From positions 558,001 through 622,000 of the forward strand of contig NZ_LZEU01000001.1 of the NCBI RefSeq assembly GCF_014490745.1: a stretch of DNA of 64,000 bases, written 5' to 3'. Source of the stretch: Pseudomonas alcaligenes. Lineage in GTDB: Bacteria; Pseudomonadota; Gammaproteobacteria; Pseudomonadales; Pseudomonadaceae. Below the pieces are notes generated by a model. That model saw only the letters and a list, made by a program, of their open reading frames with translations, was not told the DNA's origin and did not search any database. Below are positions 16,318 through 25,398 of this stretch, piece after piece. The translations under genes and the position numbers were made by a program. Positions within the stretch are counted from its first letter, which is position 1, and the number at the start of each line of letters is the position of its first letter.

Positions 16318-17438
16318 TGCAGCTGGCCTTCGTCCTGTACAAGTACTTCCCGTTTGGCGGCCTGCAGCGCGACTTCATGCGCATCGCCCTGGAATGCCAG
16401 GCGCGCGGCCATGCCATCCGCGTCTACACGCCGATCTGGGAGGGCGATGTGCCTGCCGGTTTCGACGTGCGGGTGGCGCCGATCAAGGCGCTGTTCAACC
16501 ACCACCGCAACGAGAAGTTCAGCGCCTGGCTGGCCGCCGATCTCGCCCGCGACCCGGTGGAGCGGCTGGTCGGCTTCAACAAGATGCCCGGCCTCGACGT
16601 CTACTACGCTGCCGACGGCTGCTACGAAGACAAGGCGCAGACCCTGCGCGCGCCGATCTACAAGCGCTGGGGGCGCTACAAGCATTTCGCCGACTACGAG
16701 CGGGCGGTGTTCGCTCCCGAGTCGCACACCGAGATCCTGATGATCTCCGAAGTGCAGCAGCCGCTGTTTATCAAGCACTACGCCACGCCGGCCGAGCGCT
16801 TCCATCTGCTGCCGCCGGGCATCGCCCAGGATCGCCGCGCGCCGGCCAATGCCGCCGAGATCCGCGCCGAGTTCCGCCGCGAGTTCCAGCTGGCCGACAG
16901 CGACCTGCTGCTGGTGCAGATCGGCTCCGGCTTCAAGACCAAGGGCCTGGATCGCAGCCTCAAGGCGCTGGCCGCCCTGCCGCGCGAATTGAAGAAACGC
17001 ACCCAGCTGATCGCCATCGGCCAGGACGATCCGCGCTCGTTCCAGCTGCAGGCCAAGGCTCTGGGCGTGTCCGAGCAGGTGCAGATTCTCAAAGGGCGCA
17101 GCGACATTCCGCGCTTTTTGCTCGGCGCCGACCTGTTGATCCACCCGGCCTACAACGAGAACACCGGCACCGTGTTGCTCGAGGCTTTGGTGGCCGGCCT
17201 GTCGGTGCTGGTCAGTGCCGTGTGCGGCTACGCCCACTACATCGCCGAGGCCGATGCCGGGCGTGTACTGCCCGAGCCGTTCGCGCAGGACGACCTCAAT
17301 CGTATGCTGACCGAGATGCTCAGCGACGACGCGGCGCGCGCGAAGTGGGGCGCTAACGGCCTGGCCTTCGCCGATACGGCCGACCTGTACTCCATGCCGC
17401 AGCGCGCGGCCGATGTGATTCTGGCGGAGCGCGCATGA
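16317..17438 (+). CDS. waaG: LPS core glycosyltransferase WaaG
   Basis: A GT4 retaining glycosyltransferase that adds the first outer-core sugar (GalN/hexose in pseudomonads) to HepII. The 373 residues begin MQLAFVLYKYFPFGGLQRDF, the standard WaaG N-terminus with the GGLQRD acceptor-site loop. The nucleotide-sugar motif NENTGTVLLEALVAG with the family glutamate lies near residue 280. ATG 16317 overlaps the waaC stop; a GTG one codon earlier is possible. It overlaps waaP by four bases. Confidence 0.95.
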   Translation: MQLAFVLYKYFPFGGLQRDFMRIALECQARGHAIRVYTPIWEGDVPAGFDVRVAPIKALFNHHRNEKFSAWLAADLARDPVERLVGFNKMPGLDVYYAADGCYEDKAQTLRAPIYKRWGRYKHFADYERAVFAPESHTEILMISEVQQPLFIKHYATPAERFHLLPPGIAQDRRAPANAAEIRAEFRREFQLADSDLLLVQIGSGFKTKGLDRSLKALAALPRELKKRTQLIAIGQDDPRSFQLQAKALGVSEQVQILKGRSDIPRFLLGADLLIHPAYNENTGTVLLEALVAGLSVLVSAVCGYAHYIAEADAGRVLPEPFAQDDLNRMLTEMLSDDAARAKWGANGLAFADTADLYSMPQRAADVILAERA

Positions 17439-18241
17439 AGCTGATTCTCGCCGAGCCGTTCCAGAGTCTGTGGGCCGGGCAGGATGCCTTCGCCGCCGTT
17501 GAGGCGCTGCAGGGCCAGGTCTACCGCGAGCTGGAGGGGCGGCGCACGCTGCGTACCGAAGTCGCCGGGCGCGGCTACTTCGTCAAGATCCACCGCGGCA
17601 TCGGCTGGGGCGAGATCGTCAAGAACCTGCTCACCGCCAAGCTGCCGGTACTCGGCGCGGCCCAGGAGTGGCAGGCGATCCAGCGCCTGACTGCGGCCGG
17701 CGTGCCGACCATGACCGCCGTGGCCTATGGCGAGCGCGGTAGCAACCCGGCGGCGCAGCATTCGTTCATCGTCACCGAGGAACTGGCGCCGACCACCGAC
17801 CTCGAGCAGCTCAGCCTGAACTGGCTGCAGCAGCCGCCCGAGCCGCGCCTCAAGCGCGCGCTGATCGCCGAAGTGGCGCAGATGACCGGCACCATGCACC
17901 GCGCCGGGGTCAACCACCGCGACTGCTACATCTGCCACTTCCTGCTGCACACCGACCAGCCGGTGACGGCAGACAACCTGCGCCTGTCGCTGATCGACCT
18001 GCACCGCGCCCAGGTGCGCAGTGCCACGCCGCTGCGCTGGCGCAACAAGGATCTGGCCGCGCTGTATTTCTCGGCGCTGGATATCGGCCTGACCCGCCGC
18101 GACATCCTGCGCTTTCTCAAGGGCTACTTCCGCCAGCCGCTGCGCGCCATCCTGCGCGATGAAGCGCGCCTGCTGGCCTGGCTGGAGCGCAAGGCGGACA
18201 AGCTCTACGCGCGCAAGCAACGTTACGGAGATGCACTCTGA
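17435..18241 (+). CDS. waaP: LPS core heptose(I) kinase WaaP
   Basis: Phosphorylates HepI of the inner core; in P. aeruginosa this kinase is needed for LPS export and viability. The 268-residue protein has a eukaryotic-like kinase fold: a nucleotide lysine in YFVKIHRG (Lys51), the catalytic loop NHRDCYICHF (Asp163) and a metal-binding Asp in SLIDLHRAQ (Asp188). All key residues are present. It overlaps waaG by ATGA and its stop overlaps the next kinase gene (TGATG), so it is translationally coupled in the core operon. Confidence 0.95.
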   Translation: MKLILAEPFQSLWAGQDAFAAVEALQGQVYRELEGRRTLRTEVAGRGYFVKIHRGIGWGEIVKNLLTAKLPVLGAAQEWQAIQRLTAAGVPTMTAVAYGERGSNPAAQHSFIVTEELAPTTDLEQLSLNWLQQPPEPRLKRALIAEVAQMTGTMHRAGVNHRDCYICHFLLHTDQPVTADNLRLSLIDLHRAQVRSATPLRWRNKDLAALYFSALDIGLTRRDILRFLKGYFRQPLRAILRDEARLLAWLERKADKLYARKQRYGDAL

Positions 18242-18975
18242 TGGCCGGTTGGCACCTCGATCCGGCCTATGCCCAGCTGGCAGACGACTTCGGTGATCTG
18301 CAGCGGGTATTCGACCTGCAGGGCCAGCGCCTGACCAAGGATCCGCTGTCGGAAGTGATCCTGATCGAGCGCGACGGTGTGCGCTACTACGTCAAACGCT
18401 ACTGGGGCGCGGGCAAGGGCCTGCGCCGCTACCTCGGCCGGCCACGGGTCAAGGCCGAATGGCAGAACCTCAAGCATTTCACCAAGTGGGGCATTCCTAC
18501 CGCGCCGATCGTCGCCTACGGCCTGGAACGCAAGGCCGGCGCTTTCGTGCGCGGCGCGCTGATCACTCGCGAACTGGAGCGTACCCAGGATCTGGCCCTG
18601 CTGGCCAAGGAACAGGACGCGCGCCTGCGCGACTCTGGCTGGGTGGCGCGAATCAGCCGCCAGCTGGCCGAAGCCACGCGGCTCATGCACCGGCACGCCT
18701 TCACTCACAACGACCTGAAGTGGCGCAACCTGCTGGTCAACGACCGCGCCGAGCTGTTCTTCATCGACTGCCCGACCGGTACCTTCTGGTGGGGCCCCTG
18801 GCTGCACTACCGCATGGTCAAGGACTTGGCCTGCCTGGACAAAGTGGCCAAGTACCAGCTGACACGCAGTCAGCGCCTGCGCTTCTACCTGCAGTACCGC
18901 GGCCGTACTCGCCTGAGCGGCGGCGACAAGCGCCGCATCCGTCAGGTGCTGAAGTTCTTCGAGGGACGGGAATGA
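18241..18975 (+). CDS. wapP: LPS core kinase-like protein, WapP type
   Basis: A 244-residue InaA/WaaP-superfamily kinase in the position of P. aeruginosa PA5008, described there as wapP and linked to inner-core heptose phosphorylation. Lys52 in YYVKRYWG and a full catalytic loop THNDLKWRNLL (Asp158, Asn163) are present. The DFG-equivalent is IDC (about 175-177), still with its aspartate. The protein therefore looks catalytically competent. It begins on the waaP stop and overlaps the following gene by four bases. Substrate assignment rests on position, not on sequence alone. Confidence 0.8.
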   Translation: MAGWHLDPAYAQLADDFGDLQRVFDLQGQRLTKDPLSEVILIERDGVRYYVKRYWGAGKGLRRYLGRPRVKAEWQNLKHFTKWGIPTAPIVAYGLERKAGAFVRGALITRELERTQDLALLAKEQDARLRDSGWVARISRQLAEATRLMHRHAFTHNDLKWRNLLVNDRAELFFIDCPTGTFWWGPWLHYRMVKDLACLDKVAKYQLTRSQRLRFYLQYRGRTRLSGGDKRRIRQVLKFFEGRE

Positions 18976-19718
18976 ACGACTTTATCGCCAGCGCCGACCG
19001 CGCCATCCTCGAACGCCACGGGCTGGCCAGCTACGACGCGCTGTGGGCGCTGCAGCTGGAAGCGGTGGACGAGCCGAACACCGAGCGCGGTGGCTGGAGC
19101 AGCGTCTATCGCCTGGATCTCGGCGATGCCGCCTACTACCTCAAGCGCCAGAGCAACCACCTGACCCGCAGCCTGGCCCATCCCTGCGGCGAGCCGACCT
19201 TCGCCCGCGAGTTCCGCAATATCCAGCGCTATCGCAGCCTGGAGATTCCGGCCCTGCAGGCGGCCTTCTTCGCCGAGCGGCGGCTGCCCGGCGAGCGCCG
19301 GGCGATCCTGCTGACCCGCGCGCTGGACGGCTGGCGCGATCTCGACCACTGGCTGCAGGGCTGGAGCGAGCTGTCCGAGGGGCAGCGACGCGCGCTGCTG
19401 GATGCCTGCGGCCTGCTGGCCCGGCGCCTGCACCAGTCCGGACAGATGCACGGCTGTTTCTATCCCAAGCACATCTTCCTGCGCGAGACGGGGAGCGGCG
19501 TCGAGGCGCAGCTGATCGACCTGGAGAAGACCCGCCCGCTGCTGTTCGGCGCGCGCGACCGGATCAAGGATCTGGAGCCGCTGCTGCGCCGCGCCAGCCA
19601 GTGGAGCGAGGACGACGTGCGCCGCCTGCTGTCCGCCTACCTGGATGGCCGCGGCGACCTCGATAGCTGGTGGCAGCGCCTCGGCGCCCGCCGGCGCAAC
19701 AAGGAAGCGCGGCGGTGA
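18972..19718 (+). CDS. InaA-family kinase-like protein with altered catalytic loop
   Basis: A 248-residue member of the InaA/lipopolysaccharide kinase superfamily, equivalent in position to P. aeruginosa PA5007. The lysine (YYLKRQ, Lys58) and a DFG-like segment (LIDLEKTR, about 181-188) are present. The catalytic loop, however, reads MHGCFYPKHIFL (159-170) and lacks the usual HxD aspartate and Asn. It could be a pseudokinase, a scaffold or a kinase with unusual chemistry. The start ATG 18972 overlaps the previous stop (ATGA) and its own stop overlaps the next GTG, so expression is coupled with genuine kinases. Confidence 0.8.
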   Translation: MNDFIASADRAILERHGLASYDALWALQLEAVDEPNTERGGWSSVYRLDLGDAAYYLKRQSNHLTRSLAHPCGEPTFAREFRNIQRYRSLEIPALQAAFFAERRLPGERRAILLTRALDGWRDLDHWLQGWSELSEGQRRALLDACGLLARRLHQSGQMHGCFYPKHIFLRETGSGVEAQLIDLEKTRPLLFGARDRIKDLEPLLRRASQWSEDDVRRLLSAYLDGRGDLDSWWQRLGARRRNKEARR

Positions 19719-21175
19719 AGCTCGCCGCCCTGGCCGCCAGCGGACGTACGCCGAGCCTGCCGCTGCAGGTCGAGCTGGCCGATGCCGCCGGCCCGGCGAC
19801 GCTGCAGGTCGAGCGCCTGCTGCGGGTGCTGCCGGGGCAGCGCTATGTCGGCGTGGCGCAGTGGCGCGGGCGTACGGTGCTGGCCAAGTTGCTGGTCGGC
19901 GAGCGCGCCGCGCGGCACTTTCGCCGTGAGCGCGAGGGTGCCCACCTGCTTGCCGAGCAGGGCCTGACTACGCCGCTGCTGCTGGCCGAAGGGCTGGTGG
20001 AGGGCGAGGGCGGCTGGCTGCTGTTCGATTACCTCGACGGCGCCGACAGCTTGTGGGATGCCTGGCGCGCGGTGGAGTGCGAGGCGCTGCTCAGCGACGC
20101 GCAACAGGCGGTGCTCGGCGAAGCCCTGGCGGCCATCGCGCAGATGCACGCCAGGGGCCTATGGCAGGCCGACCTGCACCTGGACAACCTGCTGCGGCAG
20201 GCCGGCCAGCTGTTCGTTATCGACGGTGGTGGCGTGCAGGCGGAAACCCCCGGCCAGCCACTGTCGCGGGGCAAGGTGCTGGAAAACCTCGGGGTGTTCT
20301 TTGCCCAGCTGCCGGCGGAGCTTGCGCCCTTCACCGAAGAGCTGCTGGTGCACTACCTGCTGGCCAACGGCGAGCACGCCCTGCCGCTGGAGGCGCTGCT
20401 CAGGGAAGTGGCCAAGGTGCGCCGCTGGCGCCTGCGCGACTACCTGAAGAAGATTGCCCGCGACTGCAGCCTGTTCGCCGCGCGGATCAATGCCTTCGGC
20501 CTGCGCGTGGTGCGTCGCAGCGAGGAGGCCGGGTTGCAGCCGCTGCTGAACAACCTCGACCTGCTCACCGAGGCCGGCCACGTCTACAAGACCGGCGGTG
20601 CGGCGACCGTGGCGCGGGTCGAGCTGGGCGGGCGGGCGCTGGTGGTCAAGCGCTACAACGTGAAGAACCTGCTGCACTGGCTGAAGCGCTTCTGGCGCCC
20701 GAGCCGGGCCTGGCACAGCTGGGTCGAGGGCAATCGCCTGCAGCTGCTGGGCATCGCCACCCCGCAGCCGCTGGCCGTGCTGGAGCGGCGCTGGTGCTGG
20801 CTGCGCGGGCGCGCCTACCTGATTACCGAATACTGCGGCGGGCAGGATATAATCGCCCGTTTCCAGGCGTTCCATGACGGATCGCCCCCGGAAAGCGACC
20901 TGCTGGCACTGGATCGCCTGTTCGCCGCCCTGCTGCGCGAACGCATCAGCCACGGCGATTTCAAGGGGCACAACCTGTTCTGGGACGAGCGCCTGGCGTG
21001 CTGGTCGCTGATCGACCTCGACGCCATGCAGCAGCATCGCAGCGCGCGCAGCTTCGCCAGGGCCTATGCCCGCGACCGCGCCCGCTTCCTGCGCAACTGG
21101 CCCGCCGACTCGGCGTTGTACCAGCTGCTCGACCAACGTTTACCGCTGACGCCCGCCGTCGGCTCAGCAGACTAG
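19715..21175 (+). CDS. wapQ: Tandem-kinase LPS core protein, WapQ type
   Basis: A 486-residue protein made of two kinase-like halves, matching P. aeruginosa PA5006 (wapQ, proposed core heptose kinase). The N-terminal half has QADLHLDNLL (151-160) and FVIDGGG (167-173). The C-terminal half has KRYNVKNLLHW, the loop SHGDFKGHNLFW (HGD at 413-415) and SLIDLDAM. Both loops keep the catalytic Asp and Asn, though the first lacks the leading His. The GTG start at 19715 overlaps the previous stop (GTGA). A duplication-fusion of an ancestral WaaP-like kinase is the simplest origin. Confidence 0.8.
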   Translation: MKLAALAASGRTPSLPLQVELADAAGPATLQVERLLRVLPGQRYVGVAQWRGRTVLAKLLVGERAARHFRREREGAHLLAEQGLTTPLLLAEGLVEGEGGWLLFDYLDGADSLWDAWRAVECEALLSDAQQAVLGEALAAIAQMHARGLWQADLHLDNLLRQAGQLFVIDGGGVQAETPGQPLSRGKVLENLGVFFAQLPAELAPFTEELLVHYLLANGEHALPLEALLREVAKVRRWRLRDYLKKIARDCSLFAARINAFGLRVVRRSEEAGLQPLLNNLDLLTEAGHVYKTGGAATVARVELGGRALVVKRYNVKNLLHWLKRFWRPSRAWHSWVEGNRLQLLGIATPQPLAVLERRWCWLRGRAYLITEYCGGQDIIARFQAFHDGSPPESDLLALDRLFAALLRERISHGDFKGHNLFWDERLACWSLIDLDAMQQHRSARSFARAYARDRARFLRNWPADSALYQLLDQRLPLTPAVGSAD

Positions 21176-21192
21176 AAAAAGAGGCAAAACCA

Positions 21193-22947
21193 GTGGCACT
21201 GACCATTCTCGGCCTGTCCGGCGCCCTCAGCCATGACCCGTCCGCCGCCCTGTACATCGACGGCAAGCTGATTGCAGCGGTGGAAGAAGAGCGCTTCGTG
21301 CGCGACAAGCATGCGAAGAACCGCATGCCCTACGAGTCGGCCAAGTTCTGCCTGGAACAGGCCGGGATCAAGCCGTCCGACGTCGACGTGGTGGCCATTC
21401 CGTTCGCCCCGATCAGCCTGTTCGGCAAGGCCCGCTGGCACTATGCCAAGCGCTACTGGTACGCCCCGGATCGCTCGCTCGACGCGATCCTGATGGGCAA
21501 CCGCCGCTACAAGCGCTACCACAAGAAGATTCAGTGGTGCCTGGAGCAGCTGGGCTTCGACCTGAAGAAGGTCAAGATCGAGCCGGTCGAGCACCACCTG
21601 GCCCACGCCTCCAGCGCCTACCACTGCTCGGGCTTCAAGGAAAAGACCGCGATCCTCGGCATCGATGGCAAGGGTGAGTACGCCACCACCTTCTTCGGCT
21701 ACGGCGAGAACGGCAAGATCCACAAGATCAAGGAATTCTACGATCCGGATTCGCTCGGCGGCCTGTACGGCGCGATCACCGAGTTCCTCGGCTTCGAGAT
21801 GCTCGACGGCGAGTTCAAGGTCATGGGCATGGCGCCCTACGGCGACGCGGCCAAGTACGATTTCTCGCGCCTGGCCAAGTTCGAGAACGGTGAGCTGATC
21901 ATCAACACCGACTATGCCAACGTCATCGGTTTCCGTCGCTACAAGGAAAACGGCAAGGGCTACTACTTCTCGCCCAAGCTGATCGAGTGGCTGGGGCCGA
22001 AGCGCCAGGGCGACATCGCCGACGACCCGTACATCCACTACGCCGCCAGCATGCAGGCGCTGTTCGAGAAGCTGGCGCTGGAGATGATGGAGTACTACCT
22101 CGGCGACATCCTCAAGGAAACCGGCAAGATTGCCTTCGCCGGCGGTTGTGCGTTGAACGTCAAGCTGAACCAGAAGATCATCGCCCGCGACGACGTGAAG
22201 GAGCTGTTCGTGCAGCCCGCTTCCGGCGACGCCGGCACCTCGGTCGGCGCCGCCGCCTACGTCTCGCACCAGCGCGGCGTGCCGGTGGAGAAGATGGAGC
22301 ACGTCTACCTCGGCCCTTCGTACTCCAACGAAGACGTGATCGCCGCCTGCGCCCGCCACCCGAGCAAGCCGGTGTTCAAACGCATCGACAACACCGCGCA
22401 GCGCATCGCCAAGATCATGGTCGACGCCAACCCTGTGGCCTGGTTCCAGGGCCGCATGGAGTTCGGCCCGCGCGCCCTCGGCGGCCGCTCGATCATCGGC
22501 TGCCCGAGCGTGCCGGGCGTGGCCGATCGGATCAACGAGCAGATCAAGTTCCGCGAGCGCTGGAGACCCTTCTGCCCGTCGATGCTCGACACCGTGGCGC
22601 CGCAGATGCTCAAGGTCGACCATCCGAGCCCGTTCATGACCTTTACCTTCGAGGTCAACGAGGAGTGGAAGACTCGCGTCGGCGAAGTGGTGCACGAAGA
22701 CGGCACCTCGCGCGCCCAGGTGCTGGAGCGCCGCTTCAACCCGCGCTGGTACGACCTGATGCTGGAGCTGGAAAAACTCACCGGCAACGGCGTGTCGCTG
22801 AACACCTCGCTCAACCGCCGCGGCGAGCCGATGATCTGCTCGCCGACCGACGCGCTGAACATGTTCTACGGCTCCGACCTGCAGTACCTGATCATGGAAG
22901 ACATCCTCGTAGTCAAGGACGGCAAGGACTGGTATGACAACATCTGA
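21193..22947 (+). CDS. wapO: LPS core carbamoyltransferase
   Basis: A NodU/TobZ-family O-carbamoyltransferase that uses carbamoyl phosphate and ATP; in P. aeruginosa the equivalent (PA5005) is thought to carbamoylate HepII of the inner core. The GTG start at 21193, with GAGG 8 bases upstream, gives 584 residues beginning VALTILGLSGALSHDPSAAL. The N-terminal actin-like domain contains HHLAHASSAY and DGKGEYATT. The C-terminal YrdC-like/carbamoyl domain has MEFGPRALGGRSI and the N-S-L-N segment near the end. Well conserved and complete. It overlaps wapH by 14 bases. Confidence 0.9.
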   Translation: MALTILGLSGALSHDPSAALYIDGKLIAAVEEERFVRDKHAKNRMPYESAKFCLEQAGIKPSDVDVVAIPFAPISLFGKARWHYAKRYWYAPDRSLDAILMGNRRYKRYHKKIQWCLEQLGFDLKKVKIEPVEHHLAHASSAYHCSGFKEKTAILGIDGKGEYATTFFGYGENGKIHKIKEFYDPDSLGGLYGAITEFLGFEMLDGEFKVMGMAPYGDAAKYDFSRLAKFENGELIINTDYANVIGFRRYKENGKGYYFSPKLIEWLGPKRQGDIADDPYIHYAASMQALFEKLALEMMEYYLGDILKETGKIAFAGGCALNVKLNQKIIARDDVKELFVQPASGDAGTSVGAAAYVSHQRGVPVEKMEHVYLGPSYSNEDVIAACARHPSKPVFKRIDNTAQRIAKIMVDANPVAWFQGRMEFGPRALGGRSIIGCPSVPGVADRINEQIKFRERWRPFCPSMLDTVAPQMLKVDHPSPFMTFTFEVNEEWKTRVGEVVHEDGTSRAQVLERRFNPRWYDLMLELEKLTGNGVSLNTSLNRRGEPMICSPTDALNMFYGSDLQYLIMEDILVVKDGKDWYDNI

Positions 22948-24064
22948 GGTCTCGGGGGCTGGGCAGTCGTGGGTTCTGCAGTTCTGCCACGGCTATGACG
23001 GCCCCTTCCTCGATTGCGCGCGGCAGTACGCCGCGCTGTTTGCCGGTACGCCCTACAAGGTTTGCACCGTCTACCTGACCGGTGCACCGAGTGCGGAGGT
23101 GGAGCAGGGCTCGGCTTCCGATCAGGTGATCTTCCTCGACTATTCCAGTCGCGACGTGCGCGGGCTCAAGCTCAAGGCCATCGCCGACTTGCGCCGTATC
23201 GCCGCTTCGCGCGACTTCCAGCTGTGCATTGCCCATCGCTTCAAGCCGGTGTACATCGCCCTGCTCGGCAGCGACCTGCCGGTGATCGGCGTGCACCATG
23301 CCTTCGGTGACTATCGGCGCCTGTCGCGCCGGCTGTTCGCCAACTTCTTCAGCAAGCGCCTGGCGTTGCTCGGGGTTTCCGATGCGGTGCGCGACGACAT
23401 GCGTGCCTGCTTGCCGAGCTGGCCGGGCGAGCGCATCGAAACCCTGTACAACCGCATCGATATCGCCGCCGTGCAGGCCGAGCAGGTCTCCCGCGAGGCG
23501 GCCCGCGTGCATCTCGGTTTGCCGCAGCAAGCCTGGGTAGTGGGCAACGTCGGGCGCCTGCATCCGGACAAGGATCAGGCCACCCTGATCCGCGGCTTCG
23601 CCCAGGCCCTGCCGCAGCTGCCGGCCGACAGCCTGCTGGCGATCATGGGCAGCGGCAAGCTGGAAGCTTCGCTGAAGGCGCTGGCCGCCGAGCTGGGGGT
23701 GAGCGAGTCAGTACGTTTCCTCGGCCAGGTGGCTGGCGGCCGCCGTTACTTCAAGGCCTTCGACCTGTTCGCCCTCAGCTCCGACCACGAGCCCTTCGGC
23801 ATGGTGCTGCTGGAGGCCATGGCCGCCGGGGTGCCGGTGCTCGGCACCGACTGCGGCGGCGGGCGCGAGGTGGTGCAGGGCGTCGGTGAGCTGTTCCCGC
23901 TCGGTGCGGTGAGCGAACTGGCCGAGGCCTTGAAACGCCAGGCACAGATCGGCGATCTGCAGGTGCTGCGCCAGCGCATGCAGGAGCGCCTGCAGCAGGT
24001 CTTTTCCGACCAGGCGGTGCGTGCGCAGTTCTGGTCGCTGCCCATGCGCGCCGTGCTGCGCTGA
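22934..24064 (+). CDS. wapH: LPS core GT4 glycosyltransferase, WapH type
   Basis: A 376-residue GT-B fold, GT4-family retaining glycosyltransferase in the position of P. aeruginosa wapH (PA5004), which adds an outer-core glucose. Family motifs: VGNVGRLHPDKDQ (donor-binding start of domain two) and SSDHEPFGMVLLEAMAAGVP with the E-x7-E signature. The N-terminal acceptor domain includes HHAFGDYRR. Its start lies inside the carbamoyltransferase gene, so translation is coupled. Exact sugar and linkage are inferred from synteny only. Confidence 0.85.
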   Translation: MTTSEVSGAGQSWVLQFCHGYDGPFLDCARQYAALFAGTPYKVCTVYLTGAPSAEVEQGSASDQVIFLDYSSRDVRGLKLKAIADLRRIAASRDFQLCIAHRFKPVYIALLGSDLPVIGVHHAFGDYRRLSRRLFANFFSKRLALLGVSDAVRDDMRACLPSWPGERIETLYNRIDIAAVQAEQVSREAARVHLGLPQQAWVVGNVGRLHPDKDQATLIRGFAQALPQLPADSLLAIMGSGKLEASLKALAAELGVSESVRFLGQVAGGRRYFKAFDLFALSSDHEPFGMVLLEAMAAGVPVLGTDCGGGREVVQGVGELFPLGAVSELAEALKRQAQIGDLQVLRQRMQERLQQVFSDQAVRAQFWSLPMRAVLR

Positions 24065-24072
24065 GGGTCGCC

Positions 24073-25338
24073 ATGCTGCAGGATGCCGTCGCCAACCCCT
24101 GGGCTGCCAAGGCCCGCGCCCTGGATCGCTACCGCTGGCAGCTGCTGCGCGAGCGCCATGGCCTGCTGGGCAGCGCCTTGCGCTTTGCCCGCGAGGCGCT
24201 CGCTGACTGGTGGTTCGGTGTGCGCGCCAAGGCTCGCCTGGCTGAGTCCATCGCGGCCGAGCCCTGCGATTTCCTGCTGCTGCAGTCGGCACCCAAGGTC
24301 ATCAAGTTCCAGCGCAAGAAGCTGCTGATCGAGGGCCTGCGCGGTCGTGGCCACAATCTGGTGGAGACGGCGCTGCAGGAGCCCGGGACGATCCTGCGCC
24401 AGCGCCTGCTCAAGCGCCCGCCCCATGGGCTGCCGATCCGCTACTTCGGCATCGCAGCCTATGCCGAATGGCTGGTGGCACAGCATCAGCCGCGCGTGCT
24501 GCTCAATGATCGCAATGGCAGCCTGTACGCCCCGTTCCTGCGCCTGGCGCTGAATGCCCGCGGCAGCCTGCTGGCGCATCTGGCTCACGCCACTACGGTG
24601 GAGGGCTCGCGCCGGCTGGGCATGAACGACTACGACTATTACCTGCTGTTCGGCCAGAGCTCGCTGGAGGCCCTGCAGGCGCGCGCGCTGCGTTTCGGCA
24701 GCTCGACGGCGCTGTTGACCGGCTCGCACATGATCGACACGGCCTTCGATCTGCCGCCCGCGGAGGCGGCGCGGCGCGTGCTGCTGATCCTCGGTGTCGG
24801 CCCGGACAAGGAGAAGGAGCCGGGCTACCAGCGTACCTATGCGCTGCTGCGCGACTGGGCGGCGCAGAACCCCGACTACCAGGTGCTGGTCAAGGCCCAC
24901 CCGCGCAGCCAGGCGCCGTTCTGGCAGGAGGCCGCCGGCGTGCTCGACAACCTGCAGGTGCTGCCAGCGGACTGTGGTCTGGCCGAGGCCCTGGGGCGGG
25001 CGTCGCTGGTGGTCAACATCATGTCCAATGCAGTGATCGAGGCCGGCCTGGCCGCGCGCCCGGTGATCTACTGCAACCTGAGCGATGACCGCGACATCTT
25101 CGCCCAGGAGGCCTTCTTCGGTGCGCCGCTGACCAGTCCCGCCGCCCTGCAGGCCCATGTGGCGCAGCTGGAAGCCGATTATCCGGCCCAGGTCGAGCGA
25201 GCCAGGGCCTTTGCCCATTATCATCTGGCCCATGGTTCCGCCGGCCTGCAGATGAGCCAGCAGGCGCTGGTTGCCCTGCTGCAGGCCACGCCGTTGCCGG
25301 CCGAGCTGCAGCAGAGCCAGCTGCCGGCGGCGCCATGA
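24073..25338 (+). CDS. GT-B-like glycosyltransferase candidate (not in P. aeruginosa at this position)
   Basis: A 421-residue protein without transmembrane segments. The C-terminal half looks like a GT-B nucleotide-sugar domain: a strand-turn VLLILGVGPDKEK, a helix-rich stretch QVLVKAHPRSQAPF (an H-P motif typical of capsule/CDP-glycerol transferase-like proteins), and a conserved asparagine/serine loop VVNIMSNAVIEAGLAARPV. The N-terminal third is Arg-rich and less informative. It follows wapH by 8 bases, in the same operon and just before a capsule-type protein and waaL. A role in outer-core or O-chain decoration is likely, but the sugar is unknown. No enzyme name is justified. Confidence 0.7.
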   Translation: MLQDAVANPWAAKARALDRYRWQLLRERHGLLGSALRFAREALADWWFGVRAKARLAESIAAEPCDFLLLQSAPKVIKFQRKKLLIEGLRGRGHNLVETALQEPGTILRQRLLKRPPHGLPIRYFGIAAYAEWLVAQHQPRVLLNDRNGSLYAPFLRLALNARGSLLAHLAHATTVEGSRRLGMNDYDYYLLFGQSSLEALQARALRFGSSTALLTGSHMIDTAFDLPPAEAARRVLLILGVGPDKEKEPGYQRTYALLRDWAAQNPDYQVLVKAHPRSQAPFWQEAAGVLDNLQVLPADCGLAEALGRASLVVNIMSNAVIEAGLAARPVIYCNLSDDRDIFAQEAFFGAPLTSPAALQAHVAQLEADYPAQVERARAFAHYHLAHGSAGLQMSQQALVALLQATPLPAELQQSQLPAAP

Positions 25339-25354
25339 TGGGCACTTCCTTTTT

Positions 25355-25375
25355 TGTAGGGGCGGCCTGGCCGCC
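25355..25375. repeat. REP-like palindrome between two glycosyltransferase genes
   Basis: TGTAGG followed by the palindrome GGCGGCC-T-GGCCGCC. The GTAGG-GCGG head plus GC palindrome is the form of Pseudomonas REP sequences. Only one copy was noticed. It lies in a 60-base gap that interrupts an otherwise overlapping operon, so it may modulate mRNA stability or mark a past junction. Confidence 0.5.
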
Positions 25376-25398
25376 TGTCTCTCTCCCGAATTGCAGCC

